Positions 16,872-26,738 of a stretch of 33,432 nt of DNA are shown in pieces (positions within the stretch are counted from its first letter, which is position 1; every line of letters starts with the position of its first letter). The stretch lies in assembly GCF_002189065.1 (NCBI RefSeq), contig NZ_BDMN01000144.1, positions 1 through 33,432 of the forward strand. Direction: 5' to 3'. The stretch comes from Bathymodiolus platifrons methanotrophic gill symbiont (GTDB lineage: Bacteria; Pseudomonadota; Gammaproteobacteria; Methylococcales; Methylomonadaceae). The notes beneath the pieces were generated by a model. That model was not told where the DNA came from and did no database searches. It worked only from the letters and a program-made list of their open reading frames with translations. Position numbers and translations under genes: made by a program.

Positions 16872-17060
16872 CTATTTAAATGGCTTAATCCCTAAATCTT
16901 TGCAAATTTTCTTCGCCAAAATATCTTTAACTTCTGTGTGCCGTGGAACTGCCGAACGTCTATTTTGTTCAGGATTCCACCACCAGGAATGCCGCCCGCC
17001 TTCACGAAGTAACTCACACCCCATAGAACGCAAATACCTCAGAAATTTGGTTCGTTTCAT
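16872..17060 (-). CDS. hicA: HicA-type mRNA interferase toxin
   Basis: This 62-residue protein has the HicA double-stranded-RNA-binding fold signature: LRSMGCELLREGGRHSWW with the catalytic His in GGRHSWW, then AVPRHTEVKDILAKKICKDLGI. Length and motif order fit HicA. It follows the HicB-like gene and overlaps it by 4 bases. It appears complete. Confidence 0.9.
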   Translation of the reverse strand: MKRTKFLRYLRSMGCELLREGGRHSWWWNPEQNRRSAVPRHTEVKDILAKKICKDLGIKPFK

Positions 17061-17269
17061 ATGGCTATTTTTTCTTCCATATAGACCTGCCCAGCCGCTA
17101 TCAAAGCCTCTTCCTTATTAAACTCAATCGCTTCTTGCAAGGTTATTTTTAGCGTTTCAATAAGTTCTTCTCGCGTTTTCTCCTGGCAGTTAACGCCTGA
17201 AATCTCTTCTATCCAGCCTATCCACCATCCCTCTTCATTTTTAATAACTGCTGTATATTCAGTATTCAT
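17057..17269 (-). CDS. hicB: HicB-like antitoxin
   Basis: This 70-residue protein starts MNTEYTAVIKNEEGWWIGWIEE, the HicB partial RNase H-like fold, and continues GVNCQEKTREELIETLKITLQEAIEF. It lacks a C-terminal DNA-binding domain, so it is of the short HicB class. AAGGAA precedes the ATG. It comes before hicA, the reverse of the textbook order. It ends the toxin-antitoxin islet 42 bases from purL. Confidence 0.88.
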   Translation of the reverse strand: MNTEYTAVIKNEEGWWIGWIEEISGVNCQEKTREELIETLKITLQEAIEFNKEEALIAAGQVYMEEKIAI

Positions 17270-17310
17270 TTCTTTTCCTTCTTAGGTTCAACTCACAAGA
17301 AATCATACAA

Positions 17311-20300
17311 TCACCCAACCCAGACACGCGCATTTCTAAACATGCGTAACCAAGCGCCATCTTCACCCCATTCGGCAGGCTGCCATGAATTCTGCAGGGT
17401 TCTAAAGCAGCGCTCAGGGTGAGGCATCATAATCGTAAAACGACCATCCGTAGTCGTTAAGCCTGTTATTCCATCAGGTGAACCATTAGGGTTCATTGGG
17501 AAATCTTCTGTATGCTCAAGGTAATTATCAACATAATTCAATGCAACCAACGCCTGCTTTTGATCATTAGCAGAAAATTCCGCTCTGCCTTCTCCATGGG
17601 CAATCACCACTGGTATACTAGAGCCTGCCATACCTTTCAATAGTATAGAAGGTGAATCCTGAACTTTTACCATGGCTACCCGAGCCTCAAACTGCTCCGA
17701 ATAATTACGTTTAAACTGTGGCCAATGTTCTGCACCAGGAATCAATTCCTTTAAACCTGAAAACATCTGGCATCCATTACAAACACCTAAGCCAAAAGTA
17801 TCACTACGCTGAAAGAAGGCTGAAAACTCGCCTCGGGCACGCTCATTAAATAAAATAGATTTTGCCCAGCCACCGCCTGCGCCTAAAACGTCCCCGTAAG
17901 AAAACCCACCACAAGCCACTAGACCAACAAAGCCTTTTAAACTGACCCTGCCACTAATAATATCGCTCATATGTACGTCAATACTGGTGAATCCTGCTTT
18001 ATCGAAAGCAGCGGCCATTTCAACATGTCCATTAACCCCCTGCTCTCTTAAAATTGCCACACGCGGACGCACTGCAGCAAGAGGAGCAACAATATTTTCA
18101 TTGCTATCAAAACTTAGTTTTGCAGTTAAACCTGGATCTTTATTGTCGCTAATGCGTTCAAACTGTTGCTTTGCACAGTCTGGATTATCACGCAATGCCT
18201 GCATCCGGTAACTAACTTCTGACCAGGTTTGTTGCAATTCGGCTCTATTAGCAGAATAAATAACTTCACCATCATAGCTAATATTAAGCTGCTGAGTTTC
18301 TTCAGTGACCCAACCAATAAGATGAGTACAGTCAGCTAAACCTGCCGCTTCAAATACATCTAATACCGCATCACAATCACTTTGCTTAACCTGAACCACC
18401 GCACCCAGTTCTTCATTAAACAACACGCCTAGAACATCTGCTCCTAAGCGATCTAATTCCAGCTCAGCCCCTTTACGACCTGCAAAAATCATTTCTGCAA
18501 CGGTAGCAAGTAAACCACCATCAGAGCGGTCATGATAAGCCAGCAGTTTATCGTCAGCATTGAGTGTTTGTATGCTATTAAAAAAGGCTTTAAATTGAGC
18601 GGTATCTTCTAAATCAGGCGCGTCACAACCCATTTGCTGGGTGACTTGCGCTAATACCGAACCACCTAGGCGATTTTTTCCTAAGCCTAAATCAATCAGC
18701 ATTAGTACACTATCTGCATTTTTTAATTCAGGTGTCAGTGTGCGGGTAATATCAGTCACGGGAGCAAAGGCAGTGATAATTAATGATAACGGTGAAGTCA
18801 TCGTGGTTTCACGTCCGTCCTCATTCCATACCGTTTTCATTGATAATGAATCTTTGCCCACAGGAATAGCAATGCCTAATTCAGGACAGACTTCCATGCC
18901 GACTGTTTTGACAGTATCAAATAAAGCAGCATCTTCACCCGGGCTACCTGCTGCTGCCATCCAGTTAGCAGAGATTTTTATATGCTTCAGGGATTCAATT
19001 TTTGCTGCGGCTAAGTTGGTGAGTGATTCTGCAATCGCCATACGACCTGATGCAGGTGCATTAATCACCGCTAATGGAGTACGCTCCCCCATTGCCATTG
19101 CTTCACCTGTAGTGGCATGAAAACCCGAGGCTGTTACAGCAACATCTGCTACCGGCACTTGCCACGGCCCTACCATTTGATCTCGCGCCACTAACCCAGT
19201 TACCGAACGGTCACCTATATGAATTAAAAAACTTTTATCCGCGACTGCCGGAAAAGCCAGCACACGTTTAACCGCGTCTTTTAACTCTATCCCTGAAAAA
19301 TCAAGCGCCTTATGCTCTGTTTCAATATGCGTTACATCACGGTGCAATTTAGGTGATTTACCAAACAGAACAGACATCGGTAAATCGACTGGCTTATCGC
19401 CAAATAATTCATCTGTTAATGTTAAATGCTCTTCGTCTGTTGCTTCACCAATAACAGCATACAGACAATGCTCACGTGCACAAAAAGACTCAAATAACTC
19501 TAAAGCTTCTGGTTTTATCGCAACGACATAACGCTCTTGCGCTTCATTACACCAGATTTGCATCGGTGACATGCCTTTATCATCATTGTTTACTTTACGT
19601 AATTCAAAGCGACCGCCTTGTTCGCAATCGTGAATAATTTCAGGCACAGCATTGGATAAACCACCCGCCCCAATATCATGAATTGAAACAACAGGGGTAT
19701 CATCCCCTAGCGCATTACAATGATTAATCACTTCCTGACAACGACGTTCCATTTCCGGATTTTCACGCTGTACAGAGGCAAAATCCAGTTCAGCCGCACT
19801 TTCACCTGAAGCTTGTGATGAAGCCGCGCTACCGCCTAAACCAATTAACATCGCTGGGCCACCTAGAATAATAATCAGCGAGCCTGCAGGAATTTTATGT
19901 TTATCAACTAGCATGGGACGAATATTCCCCATCCCCCCTGCAATCATAATCGGCTTATGATAACCGCGTAATTGTTCACCAGAGCTTCCTTCGACAACTT
20001 GCTCAAAACTACGAAAATAACCGGCAATATTTGGGCAGCCAAATTCATTATTAAATGTCGCTCCACCAATCGGGCCGTCAAGCATAATATCTAAAGCAGA
20101 CGCGATACGCTCAGGTTTGCCATTATCGGTTTCCCAAGGCTGATCAAAACCAGGGATTTTTAAATGCGATACAGTAAATCCAGTTAACCCTGCTTTAGTC
20201 GCTGAACCACGTCCTGTAGCACCTTCATCACGAATCTCTCCACCCGATCCCGTTGCCGCACCAGAATAAGGTGAAATCGCCGTCGGATGATTATGGGTTT

Positions 20301-21177
20301 CCACCTTCATTAATAAGTGCGCATCTTCGCGAGTATAGGAATATTCACCGGTATGTGGATTACGAATAAAAACATCCGCATTCGAACCTTCTGCTACTGA
20401 AGCATTATCACTATAAGCCGATAAAATTCCCTCTGGATTTTGCTCCGCAGTATTACGAATCATGCCAAATAAAGACTTTGCTTCATCAACACCATCAATC
20501 GTCCAGCTAGCATTAAAAATCTTATGTCGGCAATGTTCTGAGTTTGCCTGCGCAAACATCATCAGTTCAACATCGCTTGGGTTACGGCCTAATGCTTTAA
20601 AACTGTCGGTTAAATAATCAATTTCATCACCCGACAATGCCATGCCTAAATCACTATTTGCCTGCACCAGAGCATCACGGCCCTGTTCAATAATAGCAAC
20701 AGTATTTAAAGGTTGCGGCTGATGGTGCGCGAATAAATCCAGTTGATCTATATCACTAACCACAGTTTGCGTCATACGGTCATGTAATAAAGCGTGTATT
20801 GCCTGCTGTTTTTCATTATTGATAGTCAATGAGCTAGATAGTGTATATACGACACCTCGCTCAAGACGTTCGACACTTAAACCACAACGCTGAGCAATCT
20901 CTGTGGCCTTGCTGGACCAGGGAGAAATAGTTCCTGAACGAGGCGTCACCCAATAGCTTAAGCCTTCTTGTTGTTCAGTAGCTTGCTGTTCTGAACCATA
21001 AGATAATAACTTATGCAAAATATCATTATCTTCTGCACTAAGTTCGCTTTCTGTATCAACAAAATGCATAAAATAGGCTGAAATATCGTTAATAGATGGC
21101 TCTATCACCTGTAAATCAACTAATAGTTTTTGAATTCTAAATTTTGATAACGCGGATGTACCTGAGATTTTAAGCAT
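17311..21177 (-). CDS. purL: Phosphoribosylformylglycinamidine synthase
   Basis: This 1288-residue enzyme converts FGAR, glutamine and ATP to FGAM in the fourth step of purine synthesis. It is the large single-chain form of proteobacteria: an N-terminal PurS-like domain (from [18 protein letters not shown]), two AIRS-type ATP-binding halves (with [19 protein letters not shown] early and [12 protein letters not shown] later), and a C-terminal class I glutamine amidotransferase. That last domain has the nucleophile in GVCNGCQMF and the closing His/Glu in MMPHPERCF. Length matches the usual about 1290 residues. There are no frameshifts. The ATG at 21177 has only a weak ribosome-binding site. It borders the toxin-antitoxin islet on one side. 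Confidence 0.97.
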   Translation of the reverse strand: MLKISGTSALSKFRIQKLLVDLQVIEPSINDISAYFMHFVDTESELSAEDNDILHKLLSYGSEQQATEQQEGLSYWVTPRSGTISPWSSKATEIAQRCGLSVERLERGVVYTLSSSLTINNEKQQAIHALLHDRMTQTVVSDIDQLDLFAHHQPQPLNTVAIIEQGRDALVQANSDLGMALSGDEIDYLTDSFKALGRNPSDVELMMFAQANSEHCRHKIFNASWTIDGVDEAKSLFGMIRNTAEQNPEGILSAYSDNASVAEGSNADVFIRNPHTGEYSYTREDAHLLMKVETHNHPTAISPYSGAATGSGGEIRDEGATGRGSATKAGLTGFTVSHLKIPGFDQPWETDNGKPERIASALDIMLDGPIGGATFNNEFGCPNIAGYFRSFEQVVEGSSGEQLRGYHKPIMIAGGMGNIRPMLVDKHKIPAGSLIIILGGPAMLIGLGGSAASSQASGESAAELDFASVQRENPEMERRCQEVINHCNALGDDTPVVSIHDIGAGGLSNAVPEIIHDCEQGGRFELRKVNNDDKGMSPMQIWCNEAQERYVVAIKPEALELFESFCAREHCLYAVIGEATDEEHLTLTDELFGDKPVDLPMSVLFGKSPKLHRDVTHIETEHKALDFSGIELKDAVKRVLAFPAVADKSFLIHIGDRSVTGLVARDQMVGPWQVPVADVAVTASGFHATTGEAMAMGERTPLAVINAPASGRMAIAESLTNLAAAKIESLKHIKISANWMAAAGSPGEDAALFDTVKTVGMEVCPELGIAIPVGKDSLSMKTVWNEDGRETTMTSPLSLIITAFAPVTDITRTLTPELKNADSVLMLIDLGLGKNRLGGSVLAQVTQQMGCDAPDLEDTAQFKAFFNSIQTLNADDKLLAYHDRSDGGLLATVAEMIFAGRKGAELELDRLGADVLGVLFNEELGAVVQVKQSDCDAVLDVFEAAGLADCTHLIGWVTEETQQLNISYDGEVIYSANRAELQQTWSEVSYRMQALRDNPDCAKQQFERISDNKDPGLTAKLSFDSNENIVAPLAAVRPRVAILREQGVNGHVEMAAAFDKAGFTSIDVHMSDIISGRVSLKGFVGLVACGGFSYGDVLGAGGGWAKSILFNERARGEFSAFFQRSDTFGLGVCNGCQMFSGLKELIPGAEHWPQFKRNYSEQFEARVAMVKVQDSPSILLKGMAGSSIPVVIAHGEGRAEFSANDQKQALVALNYVDNYLEHTEDFPMNPNGSPDGITGLTTTDGRFTIMMPHPERCFRTLQNSWQPAEWGEDGAWLRMFRNARVWVG

Positions 21178-21351
21178 AGAAGGGTGTCGCTAAGTAGTGT
21201 CGTTGGCCGGGTTAAGTTATCAAGCTTTGCGCGATAATGTAAGCCGACATGTATTAGTCAGTTTATATTCTAGTTTCAACATAAACGTGGAAATTCATAC
21301 TGATATGCCCTAAATTTCCTTTCTAAAGCATGGGAGAGAAGTTATCGATAA

Positions 21352-21927
21352 CTAACTTTCAAAATCCTGTTTGATGGTATCAAACAGTAGGTTTAACAGC
21401 TTTAAGCCATCACCATTAGATAGCTTATTTCCTAATTGATCGCGAACAAATATATCCGTCCCAAATTCTGACTCTGTTAGATAAACCTGATAGGGAATGT
21501 CCTGATTAGCATCACCGCTAAAGAAAAAAACAAACTCATCTCCAAAAGTTCCATCGGAAACTGCTTGTAATTCAGGATCATATTGAACGTAATAAGTAGC
21601 TAATGAACGATTTTTATCGGTAATTTCAACTGCTCTTGCTGTTAATGCCTTGCCAACTATGCGCCAGACATGTGCAAAAGGTGAATTAATACGCACATAA
21701 GTTTTATTTTCACCCTGATCAATAAATTGAACAGTTTTACTTAAAGTAACCGGAACAATAACCTCTTCAGATTCTGCCTGTAATCTCTCTGCCTGCATCT
21801 CAGGTGGAATCTTTAATTGTGGAATTTCCTTACTATAAATATAGTCTGCTTCTTTATCAGGAAAAAACTTGCCACATGCCGTTAAAAAAGCAACAGAAAA
21901 TATAAAAATAACTTTGATCGGTTTCAT
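21352..21927 (-). CDS. bamC: Outer-membrane assembly lipoprotein BamC (short form)
   Basis: This 191-residue lipoprotein has lipobox LTAC (Cys18) after a hydrophobic signal. The N-terminal unstructured segment DKEADYIYSKEIPQLKIPPEM corresponds to the conserved BamC/NlpB stretch that contacts BamD. One helix-grip domain follows. Enterobacterial BamC is about 340 residues with two such domains, so this protein seems to lack the second. It lies 18 bases after dapA, the same neighbour order as in E. coli. The assignment rests on the lipobox, the YxYSKEIPxLKIPP segment and the context. Confidence 0.85.
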   Translation of the reverse strand: MKPIKVIFIFSVAFLTACGKFFPDKEADYIYSKEIPQLKIPPEMQAERLQAESEEVIVPVTLSKTVQFIDQGENKTYVRINSPFAHVWRIVGKALTARAVEITDKNRSLATYYVQYDPELQAVSDGTFGDEFVFFFSGDANQDIPYQVYLTESEFGTDIFVRDQLGNKLSNGDGLKLLNLLFDTIKQDFES

Positions 21928-21945
21928 GCTGTTTTTATCGAGAGA

Positions 21946-22821
21946 TTAAAGGACTTGTGCTTGTTGCATAGCCGAGCAAACCTTTTCAAAACAGTCTTCA
22001 GTTAACCAGGTTAAAGGAAGACGAATCCCCTGTTCTATTAAGCCCATTTCAGAAACGGCCCATTTAACCGGGATAGGATTAGACTGAATAAATAGTTGAT
22101 TATGCAACCCTGTTAACTTCGCATCAATACTGCTCGCAGTCTCACGATCACCATTAATGGCTGCGCTTATCATGTCATGTACTAGTTTAGGAGCTACATT
22201 ACCAGAAACGGTTATTGTGCCATTACCACCCAATAAACAAAATTCACAACTACTCGCATCATCGCCCGTATAAATTGCGAAATCATCACCACATAAATCA
22301 CGAATAGCAGACACACGGGATAATTCCCCCGTTGCCTCTTTAACTCCAACTATACGCTCAATCTTTGCCAGACGACCTATCGTTTCAGGTAACATATCAC
22401 ACGCTGTACGCCCGGGTACATTGTATAGTATCTGAGGAATATCAACGGCTTCAGCAACAGCTTTATAATGCAGGTATAAGCCTTCCTGGGTAGGTTTATT
22501 GTAATAAGGAGTCACTAGTAAACAGGCATCTGCTCCTACTTCCTTCGCTGCTGCGGTTAACGCAATTGCTTCACTAGTTGAATTTGCGCCTGTTCCGGCA
22601 ATAACAGGTATTCGACCTGCAACATAATCAACAATGGACTTAACTACATCCATATGTTCATGTTCATTTAAAGTAGCGGATTCGCCGGTAGTTCCCATTG
22701 CAACAAGAGAGTCAGTGCCTTGTTCTATATGAAAATCAACTAACTTTTTAAGACTATCCTTGTCCACATCGCCGTTATCAAACATTGGGGTGACTAACGC
22801 TACGATACTACCTTGAATCAT
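21946..22821 (-). CDS. dapA: 4-hydroxy-tetrahydrodipicolinate synthase
   Basis: This 291-residue enzyme condenses pyruvate with aspartate semialdehyde in lysine and diaminopimelate synthesis. GTTGES carries the catalytic threonine pair, ILYNVPGRT the catalytic Tyr, and [10 protein letters not shown] the Schiff-base Lys. Length is standard. GAGAG sits before the ATG. It is probably cotranscribed with bamC downstream. Confidence 0.97.
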   Translation of the reverse strand: MIQGSIVALVTPMFDNGDVDKDSLKKLVDFHIEQGTDSLVAMGTTGESATLNEHEHMDVVKSIVDYVAGRIPVIAGTGANSTSEAIALTAAAKEVGADACLLVTPYYNKPTQEGLYLHYKAVAEAVDIPQILYNVPGRTACDMLPETIGRLAKIERIVGVKEATGELSRVSAIRDLCGDDFAIYTGDDASSCEFCLLGGNGTITVSGNVAPKLVHDMISAAINGDRETASSIDAKLTGLHNQLFIQSNPIPVKWAVSEMGLIEQGIRLPLTWLTEDCFEKVCSAMQQAQVL

Positions 22822-22913
22822 GAAGAACTCTCGAATAATTTAAAAAACAGATTAAAAATATTATAACTAAATACCAGACAACAGATATAAAATAACCAAT
22901 GCATCACGTCTAA

Positions 22914-23053
22914 AGAGATTGTGAAAGCACTCAACATTATCCCCCTCCTTGGTTAAGGAGGGGTTAGGGGAGATTTGATATATATTTTTATACGATCCCC
23001 CTCAATCCCCCTTCTCAAGGGGGAGGCTAAAAGTACATACTTTCACAGCCTCT
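22914..23053. repeat. MITE-like nested inverted repeat
   Basis: The outer arms are AGAG-nn-TGTGAAAG (22914-22927) and CTTTCACA-nn-CTCT (23040-23053). Inside are two strong hairpins, CCCCTCCTT/AAGGAGGGG (22942-22963) and CCCCCTT/AAGGGGG (23007-23023), separated by AT-rich sequence. The 140-bp unit is non-coding and fills most of the dapA-upstream gap (22822-23074). Its symmetry suggests a miniature transposable element or a large RNA hairpin. Confidence 0.6.
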
Positions 23054-23074
23054 AAAGCCGCGCCGTACATCTAC

Positions 23075-23497
23075 TTAAGGACAATCACCTATATAATGCC
23101 CTGTTAGTTTAGTTTGTATCGTCATTGCTCCTTGTGGTGCTCCCGACATGGTCATTTCAAATGTACCGGAAAACTTTGTTTTTTGGTACTGAATATTTCC
23201 AGCCCCCTGCATAGTCATCCCTTCTTGTTCACATGACATACTCCATTGCGCAAGATTATTCTGAATATCCATACTATTCATCTGACAATTATTTTGCTGC
23301 ATAATGTTTTCTGGTTTCATGCTTTGTTTAGTAAAACATTGCTCCATAGTGACTGCAGGCATCTTCATTGGCATTCCGGGAATAGTCGCCTCAGAACTCA
23401 CTTCCCACAAGCCTTCCTGAATATCTGGCATTTCTGCAGCAGCGACTGAAACATTTAAACACAGCAATATCGCTAAAATAACTCTATTCATCTTCAT
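23075..23497 (-). CDS. DUF3617 family periplasmic protein
   Basis: This 140-residue protein has a signal peptide (MNRVILAILLCLNVSVAAA). It then follows the DUF3617 pattern: IQEGLWEVSSEATIPGMPMKM, a conserved Cys in MEQCFT, further Cys at NNCQM and SMSCE, and GHYIGDCP at the end. DUF3617 proteins are exported and of unknown function. It overlaps rsfS by 14 bases (8 if the third codon is the true start), so it is probably translated with it. Confidence 0.85.
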   Translation of the reverse strand: MKMNRVILAILLCLNVSVAAAEMPDIQEGLWEVSSEATIPGMPMKMPAVTMEQCFTKQSMKPENIMQQNNCQMNSMDIQNNLAQWSMSCEQEGMTMQGAGNIQYQKTKFSGTFEMTMSGAPQGAMTIQTKLTGHYIGDCP

Positions 23498-23846
23498 AAC
23501 TTAGTTGCTCATTTTCCTGAGTATTCTCAATACTCCAAAGTTTTTCCAACTGATAAAACTCACGTGTTTGCGCTGTCATCACATGCAAAATAACATCACC
23601 TAGATCCATTAATACCCATTCAGACCCTTGAGCTCCCTCTATACCTTTAGGAGTAACTCCTTTATCTTTTAATGCCATTGCTACATAATTACATAAGGCC
23701 TTGATATGTCTATCGGAAGTTCCGGTTGCTATCACCATGTAATCAGTGAAGCTGGTTTTACCTATCACATCGATGGTAGTGATATTTTCCGCTTTTCGTT
23801 CATCTAACTCGTTAGTCACTAAAGCTAGTAATTCATCTGCTTGCAT
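23484..23846 (-). CDS. rsfS: Ribosomal silencing factor RsfS
   Basis: This 120-residue protein binds uL14 on the 50S subunit and blocks subunit joining when nutrients are short. Family motifs are clear: KTSFTDYMVIATGTSDRH, GIEGAQGSEWVLMDLGDVILHVM and REFYQLEKLW. AAGGAAAATGA precedes the chosen ATG at 23846. It follows nadD, the common gammaproteobacterial order. The C-terminus is acidic and a little longer than in E. coli. Confidence 0.95.
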   Translation of the reverse strand: MQADELLALVTNELDERKAENITTIDVIGKTSFTDYMVIATGTSDRHIKALCNYVAMALKDKGVTPKGIEGAQGSEWVLMDLGDVILHVMTAQTREFYQLEKLWSIENTQENEQLSYEDE

Positions 23847-23884
23847 TCATTTTCCTTGGTTTAAATCTATTTAGATTATTCTGT

Positions 23885-24505
23885 TCAGGCTCGATATATT
23901 TTTTCGGCCTGTATATATTTGATGACGGATTCAGGTAATAAAAAACTGACATTTTTTTGCTCAGCAATCATTTGCCGAATAAACGATGCCGAAATATCTA
24001 ATTGCGTCACGTGCTGGAAATAGATTTTACCACTAGGACAGGTTTTTAACGAATGTCTATCATCAACTTGCCTATTTGCATAAAAACCCAGCAAAGTATC
24101 TGCCTTGAAACCTGGGCGTGTCATAACCACAATATGGGCATAGTCAAACAAAGACTGCCAACGATACCAGCGAGTCAGGCTATTAAATGCATCAGTCCCA
24201 ATAAATAATAAAAGTGGCACATCAGCAATTTCAGCACGAATTGAAGCTAAAGTATCGACCATATATGATGGCCCTTCCCGCCCTAATTCACGCGTATCAC
24301 AAATAAAATAGGGATAATTTGCAATAGCTAACTGTAACATATGCAAACGCGCTAGCGCACTTACTTCAGGCTCGGCACGATGCGCCGGCTGGGCACAAGG
24401 TAATAAACGCAGCTCATTCAGAGCAAAAATCTCACTAACTTCCAGAGCCGTACGCAGATGCCCATAGTGAACAGGGTTAAATGTTCCGCCATAAATACCA
24501 ATCAT
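23885..24505 (-). CDS. nadD: Nicotinate-nucleotide adenylyltransferase
   Basis: This 206-residue enzyme adenylates nicotinate mononucleotide in NAD synthesis. The nucleotidyltransferase signature GGTFNPVHYGHLR stands at the N-terminus and the second motif DISASFIRQMI near the C-terminus. Its start codon lies directly beside the proA stop without a gap, so proA-nadD-rsfS is probably one operon. Confidence 0.95.
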   Translation of the reverse strand: MIGIYGGTFNPVHYGHLRTALEVSEIFALNELRLLPCAQPAHRAEPEVSALARLHMLQLAIANYPYFICDTRELGREGPSYMVDTLASIRAEIADVPLLLFIGTDAFNSLTRWYRWQSLFDYAHIVVMTRPGFKADTLLGFYANRQVDDRHSLKTCPSGKIYFQHVTQLDISASFIRQMIAEQKNVSFLLPESVIKYIQAEKIYRA

Positions 24506-25762
24506 TTACTGACGGATGTGCCCATCCCCCAGAACGATATATTTCAAACTAGTTAAACCTTCAAGACCGACCGGCCCTCTTGCATGTAATTTATCCGTGC
24601 TAATACCAATTTCAGCACCCAGCCCATATTCGAAGCCATCAGCAAAACGTGTAGAGGCATTAATCATTACTGAACTTGAATCTACTTCACGTAAAAAACG
24701 ACGTGCTAAAGTATAATTTTCGGTAATAATTGATTCAGTATGCCCTGAACTAAATTGATTAATATGCGCCATTGCGTCGTCAATATCGGCAACCACTTTA
24801 ATGGATAACACAGGCGCTAAATATTCTGTAGCCCAATCTTCTTCGGTTGCACGGATACAATCTGGCACAATAGAGCAGGTTTTTAGGCAACCACGCAACT
24901 CTACACCAGCAGCTTTATATTCAACCGCTAACGCAGGCAGAACTGCAGTAGCAACTGATTCTGCCACCAGCAAAGTTTCCATTGCATTACAGACACCATA
25001 GCGATGTGTTTTTGCATTGACGGCAATATTTACCGCTTTTTCCAGGTCCGCATGATCATCGATATAAACATGGCAAATACCATCCAAATGTTTAATGACC
25101 GGAATCGTTGCTTCTTTGGAAATCCGGGCAATCAGGTTTTTACCACCTCTTGGGACAATCACATCGACATAATCAGACAGTGTAATTAACTCACCTACCG
25201 CTGCTCTGTCAGTGGTTTCCACTACCTGCACACCTTCTTCAGGTAATCCAGCAGCAGCTAACCCTTGTGCTATACAACGCGCAATCGCTTTATTGGAATT
25301 AATTGATTCTGAACCGCCGCGTAAAATACAGGCATTACCAGATTTTAAACATAATGCTGCAGCATCAACCGTCACATTGGGACGTGATTCATAAATAATA
25401 CCGATAACACCTAATGGCACGCGCATCTGACCGATCTGAATACCGCTAGGGCGATAATCTAAATTAGATATTGCTCCCACTGGGTCAGGTAAAGCTGCGA
25501 CTTGCTGTAAACCCTCAATCATAGACTGCATTCTAGCAGGGGTTAACTCCAGCCTATCCAAAAGCGCCTCATCCAGGCCTTTTTCCTTGCCTGCCTGCAA
25601 ATCCTTTGCATTTTCCTCAACCAGATAAACTGTTTGCTCAGCTAAATGTTCCGCTATCGCTAATAATGCTGCATTTTTCTTACCCGAGTCTGCACGGCTA
25701 AGTTCGCGCCCTGCTGCCCTGGCTTGCTGGCCAAGACTGTTCATATAATCTTTAATATTCAT
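24506..25762 (-). CDS. proA: Gamma-glutamyl phosphate reductase
   Basis: This enzyme reduces gamma-glutamyl phosphate to the semialdehyde in proline synthesis. The open frame extends to 26005, but the first 81 residues are unlike ProA. The ATG at 25762 ([18 protein letters not shown]) gives 418 residues, the family length. The catalytic Cys is in [12 protein letters not shown], and the NADP-binding region is around [14 protein letters not shown]. ProB is not in the window. The upstream 243 bases are probably leader and promoter. Confidence 0.95.
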   Translation of the reverse strand: MNIKDYMNSLGQQARAAGRELSRADSGKKNAALLAIAEHLAEQTVYLVEENAKDLQAGKEKGLDEALLDRLELTPARMQSMIEGLQQVAALPDPVGAISNLDYRPSGIQIGQMRVPLGVIGIIYESRPNVTVDAAALCLKSGNACILRGGSESINSNKAIARCIAQGLAAAGLPEEGVQVVETTDRAAVGELITLSDYVDVIVPRGGKNLIARISKEATIPVIKHLDGICHVYIDDHADLEKAVNIAVNAKTHRYGVCNAMETLLVAESVATAVLPALAVEYKAAGVELRGCLKTCSIVPDCIRATEEDWATEYLAPVLSIKVVADIDDAMAHINQFSSGHTESIITENYTLARRFLREVDSSSVMINASTRFADGFEYGLGAEIGISTDKLHARGPVGLEGLTSLKYIVLGDGHIRQ

Positions 25763-26005
25763 TTTTACCAAGTGTATTGCTCTATTTGTAGAAAACTGGT
25801 GTGCTGAACATATTATATTCTGTATTGGCAATAATTTGATAGTCCAGTAATGCAATCTGATCAAGCTGAGCCGACAACGCCTATAAGTAACTGAGTATAA
25901 ATAAACTGAAGTTTCCCAATTATTGAGTAGCTGAAATACACAATGCACCACTTTCCAAGGCGATTGTAAGCCTAAAGCGATACTAAATAAAGATTCACTA
26001 TTCAT

Positions 26006-26236
26006 GGTATTATTATCGCACTACCCACTAGGATTCACATAGAGCCATAAACTAACAATATGCAAAAACTAGCCGGAGTAAAAAAGCTTTAGCTTTTTTC
26101 TAGTGACAGAAATAGCTAAAGCTATTGCACTCCTTTTTAGCGCAGAACAAAATGTTAAAATAATTATGCTTAGATACTTACTGTAATCATCCACTTGCAT
26201 TCGTTATTATTATACTAGTTGGTGCATTATCGCCGC
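26006..26236. other. Intergenic region between proA and the rhodanese gene
   Basis: It contains the symmetric hairpin at 26075-26133 and AT-rich sequence. No gene was recognised. Confidence 0.5.
26075..26133. repeat. REP-like hairpin (AGCTTTAGCT/AGCTAAAGCT)
   Basis: GGAGT at 26075-26079 and ACTCC at 26129-26133 bracket AGCTTTAGCT and AGCTAAAGCT. The unit is symmetric over about 59 bases with a short loop. A T-run follows on the plus side, so it could end transcription, or it may be a dispersed repeat. Confidence 0.6.
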
Positions 26237-26563
26237 TTAATACAAAGCCATCCCGGAGTCACATGACCGAGCCCAGGCATCAATACCGCCGGTTAAATTA
26301 AAAATTTGAGTAAATCCTTGTTGATCAAGATAATAAGCTACATTCTCGCTACGCATACCATGATGACAGACCACCACGATAGCTCGACTTTTTTCAAGCT
26401 CTTGCAGACGATCAGAAACCTGATTCATCGGCATAAGTAGACTGTTATCAATATTTGCTATCTGATATTCAAAAGGTTCCCGCACATCAAGTAAAAAATA
26501 AGTTTGCGGATTTTCAAGTAATTGGTGCTGTAAATAAATGGGGGATATTTGCTGTATTGCCAT
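26237..26563 (-). CDS. Single-domain rhodanese-like sulfurtransferase
   Basis: This 108-residue single-domain rhodanese has LLDVREPFEYQIANIDNSLLMPM and the active-site loop CHHGMRS with the nucleophilic Cys, then GFTQIFNLTGGIDAW. The open frame reaches 26635, but the first 24 residues are untypical. The ATG at 26563 (MAIQQISPIYLQHQL) is preceded by CAGGATC. A role in sulfur transfer or detoxification is likely, with the exact substrate unknown. Confidence 0.88.
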   Translation of the reverse strand: MAIQQISPIYLQHQLLENPQTYFLLDVREPFEYQIANIDNSLLMPMNQVSDRLQELEKSRAIVVVCHHGMRSENVAYYLDQQGFTQIFNLTGGIDAWARSCDSGMALY

Positions 26564-26647
26564 CTTTGATCCTGTATTAACTCTGTAACCTTCGCACGAT
26601 ACAGGTTGCAGCTTTCTAAAGGCTACCCTTACCAAGCAGCGTTACTG

Positions 26648-26667
26648 ATAGTTGCGTCGCCAACTAT
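26648..26667. repeat. Short perfect hairpin ATAGTTG/CAACTAT
   Basis: ATAGTTG (26648-26654) pairs with CAACTAT (26661-26667) around a GCGTCGC-type loop between the rhodanese gene and the aminotransferase pseudogene. It has no T-run. A 30-codon minus-strand frame covering it (from about 26734) has a protein-like sequence but no recognised family or start. Confidence 0.4.
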
Positions 26668-26738
26668 GCACCAAATTCAGTGCCTTGCTCTCGTCAACAA
26701 TCGGCTCACTATAAAATCCACAACCATCACCGCGCGTA

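Noticed and set aside
18641-19120. 159-codon plus-strand frame
   Set aside because: It is antisense to intact purL.
25763-26005. N-terminal 81-residue extension of proA
   Set aside because: It is unlike ProA, and the ATG at 25762 gives the standard length.
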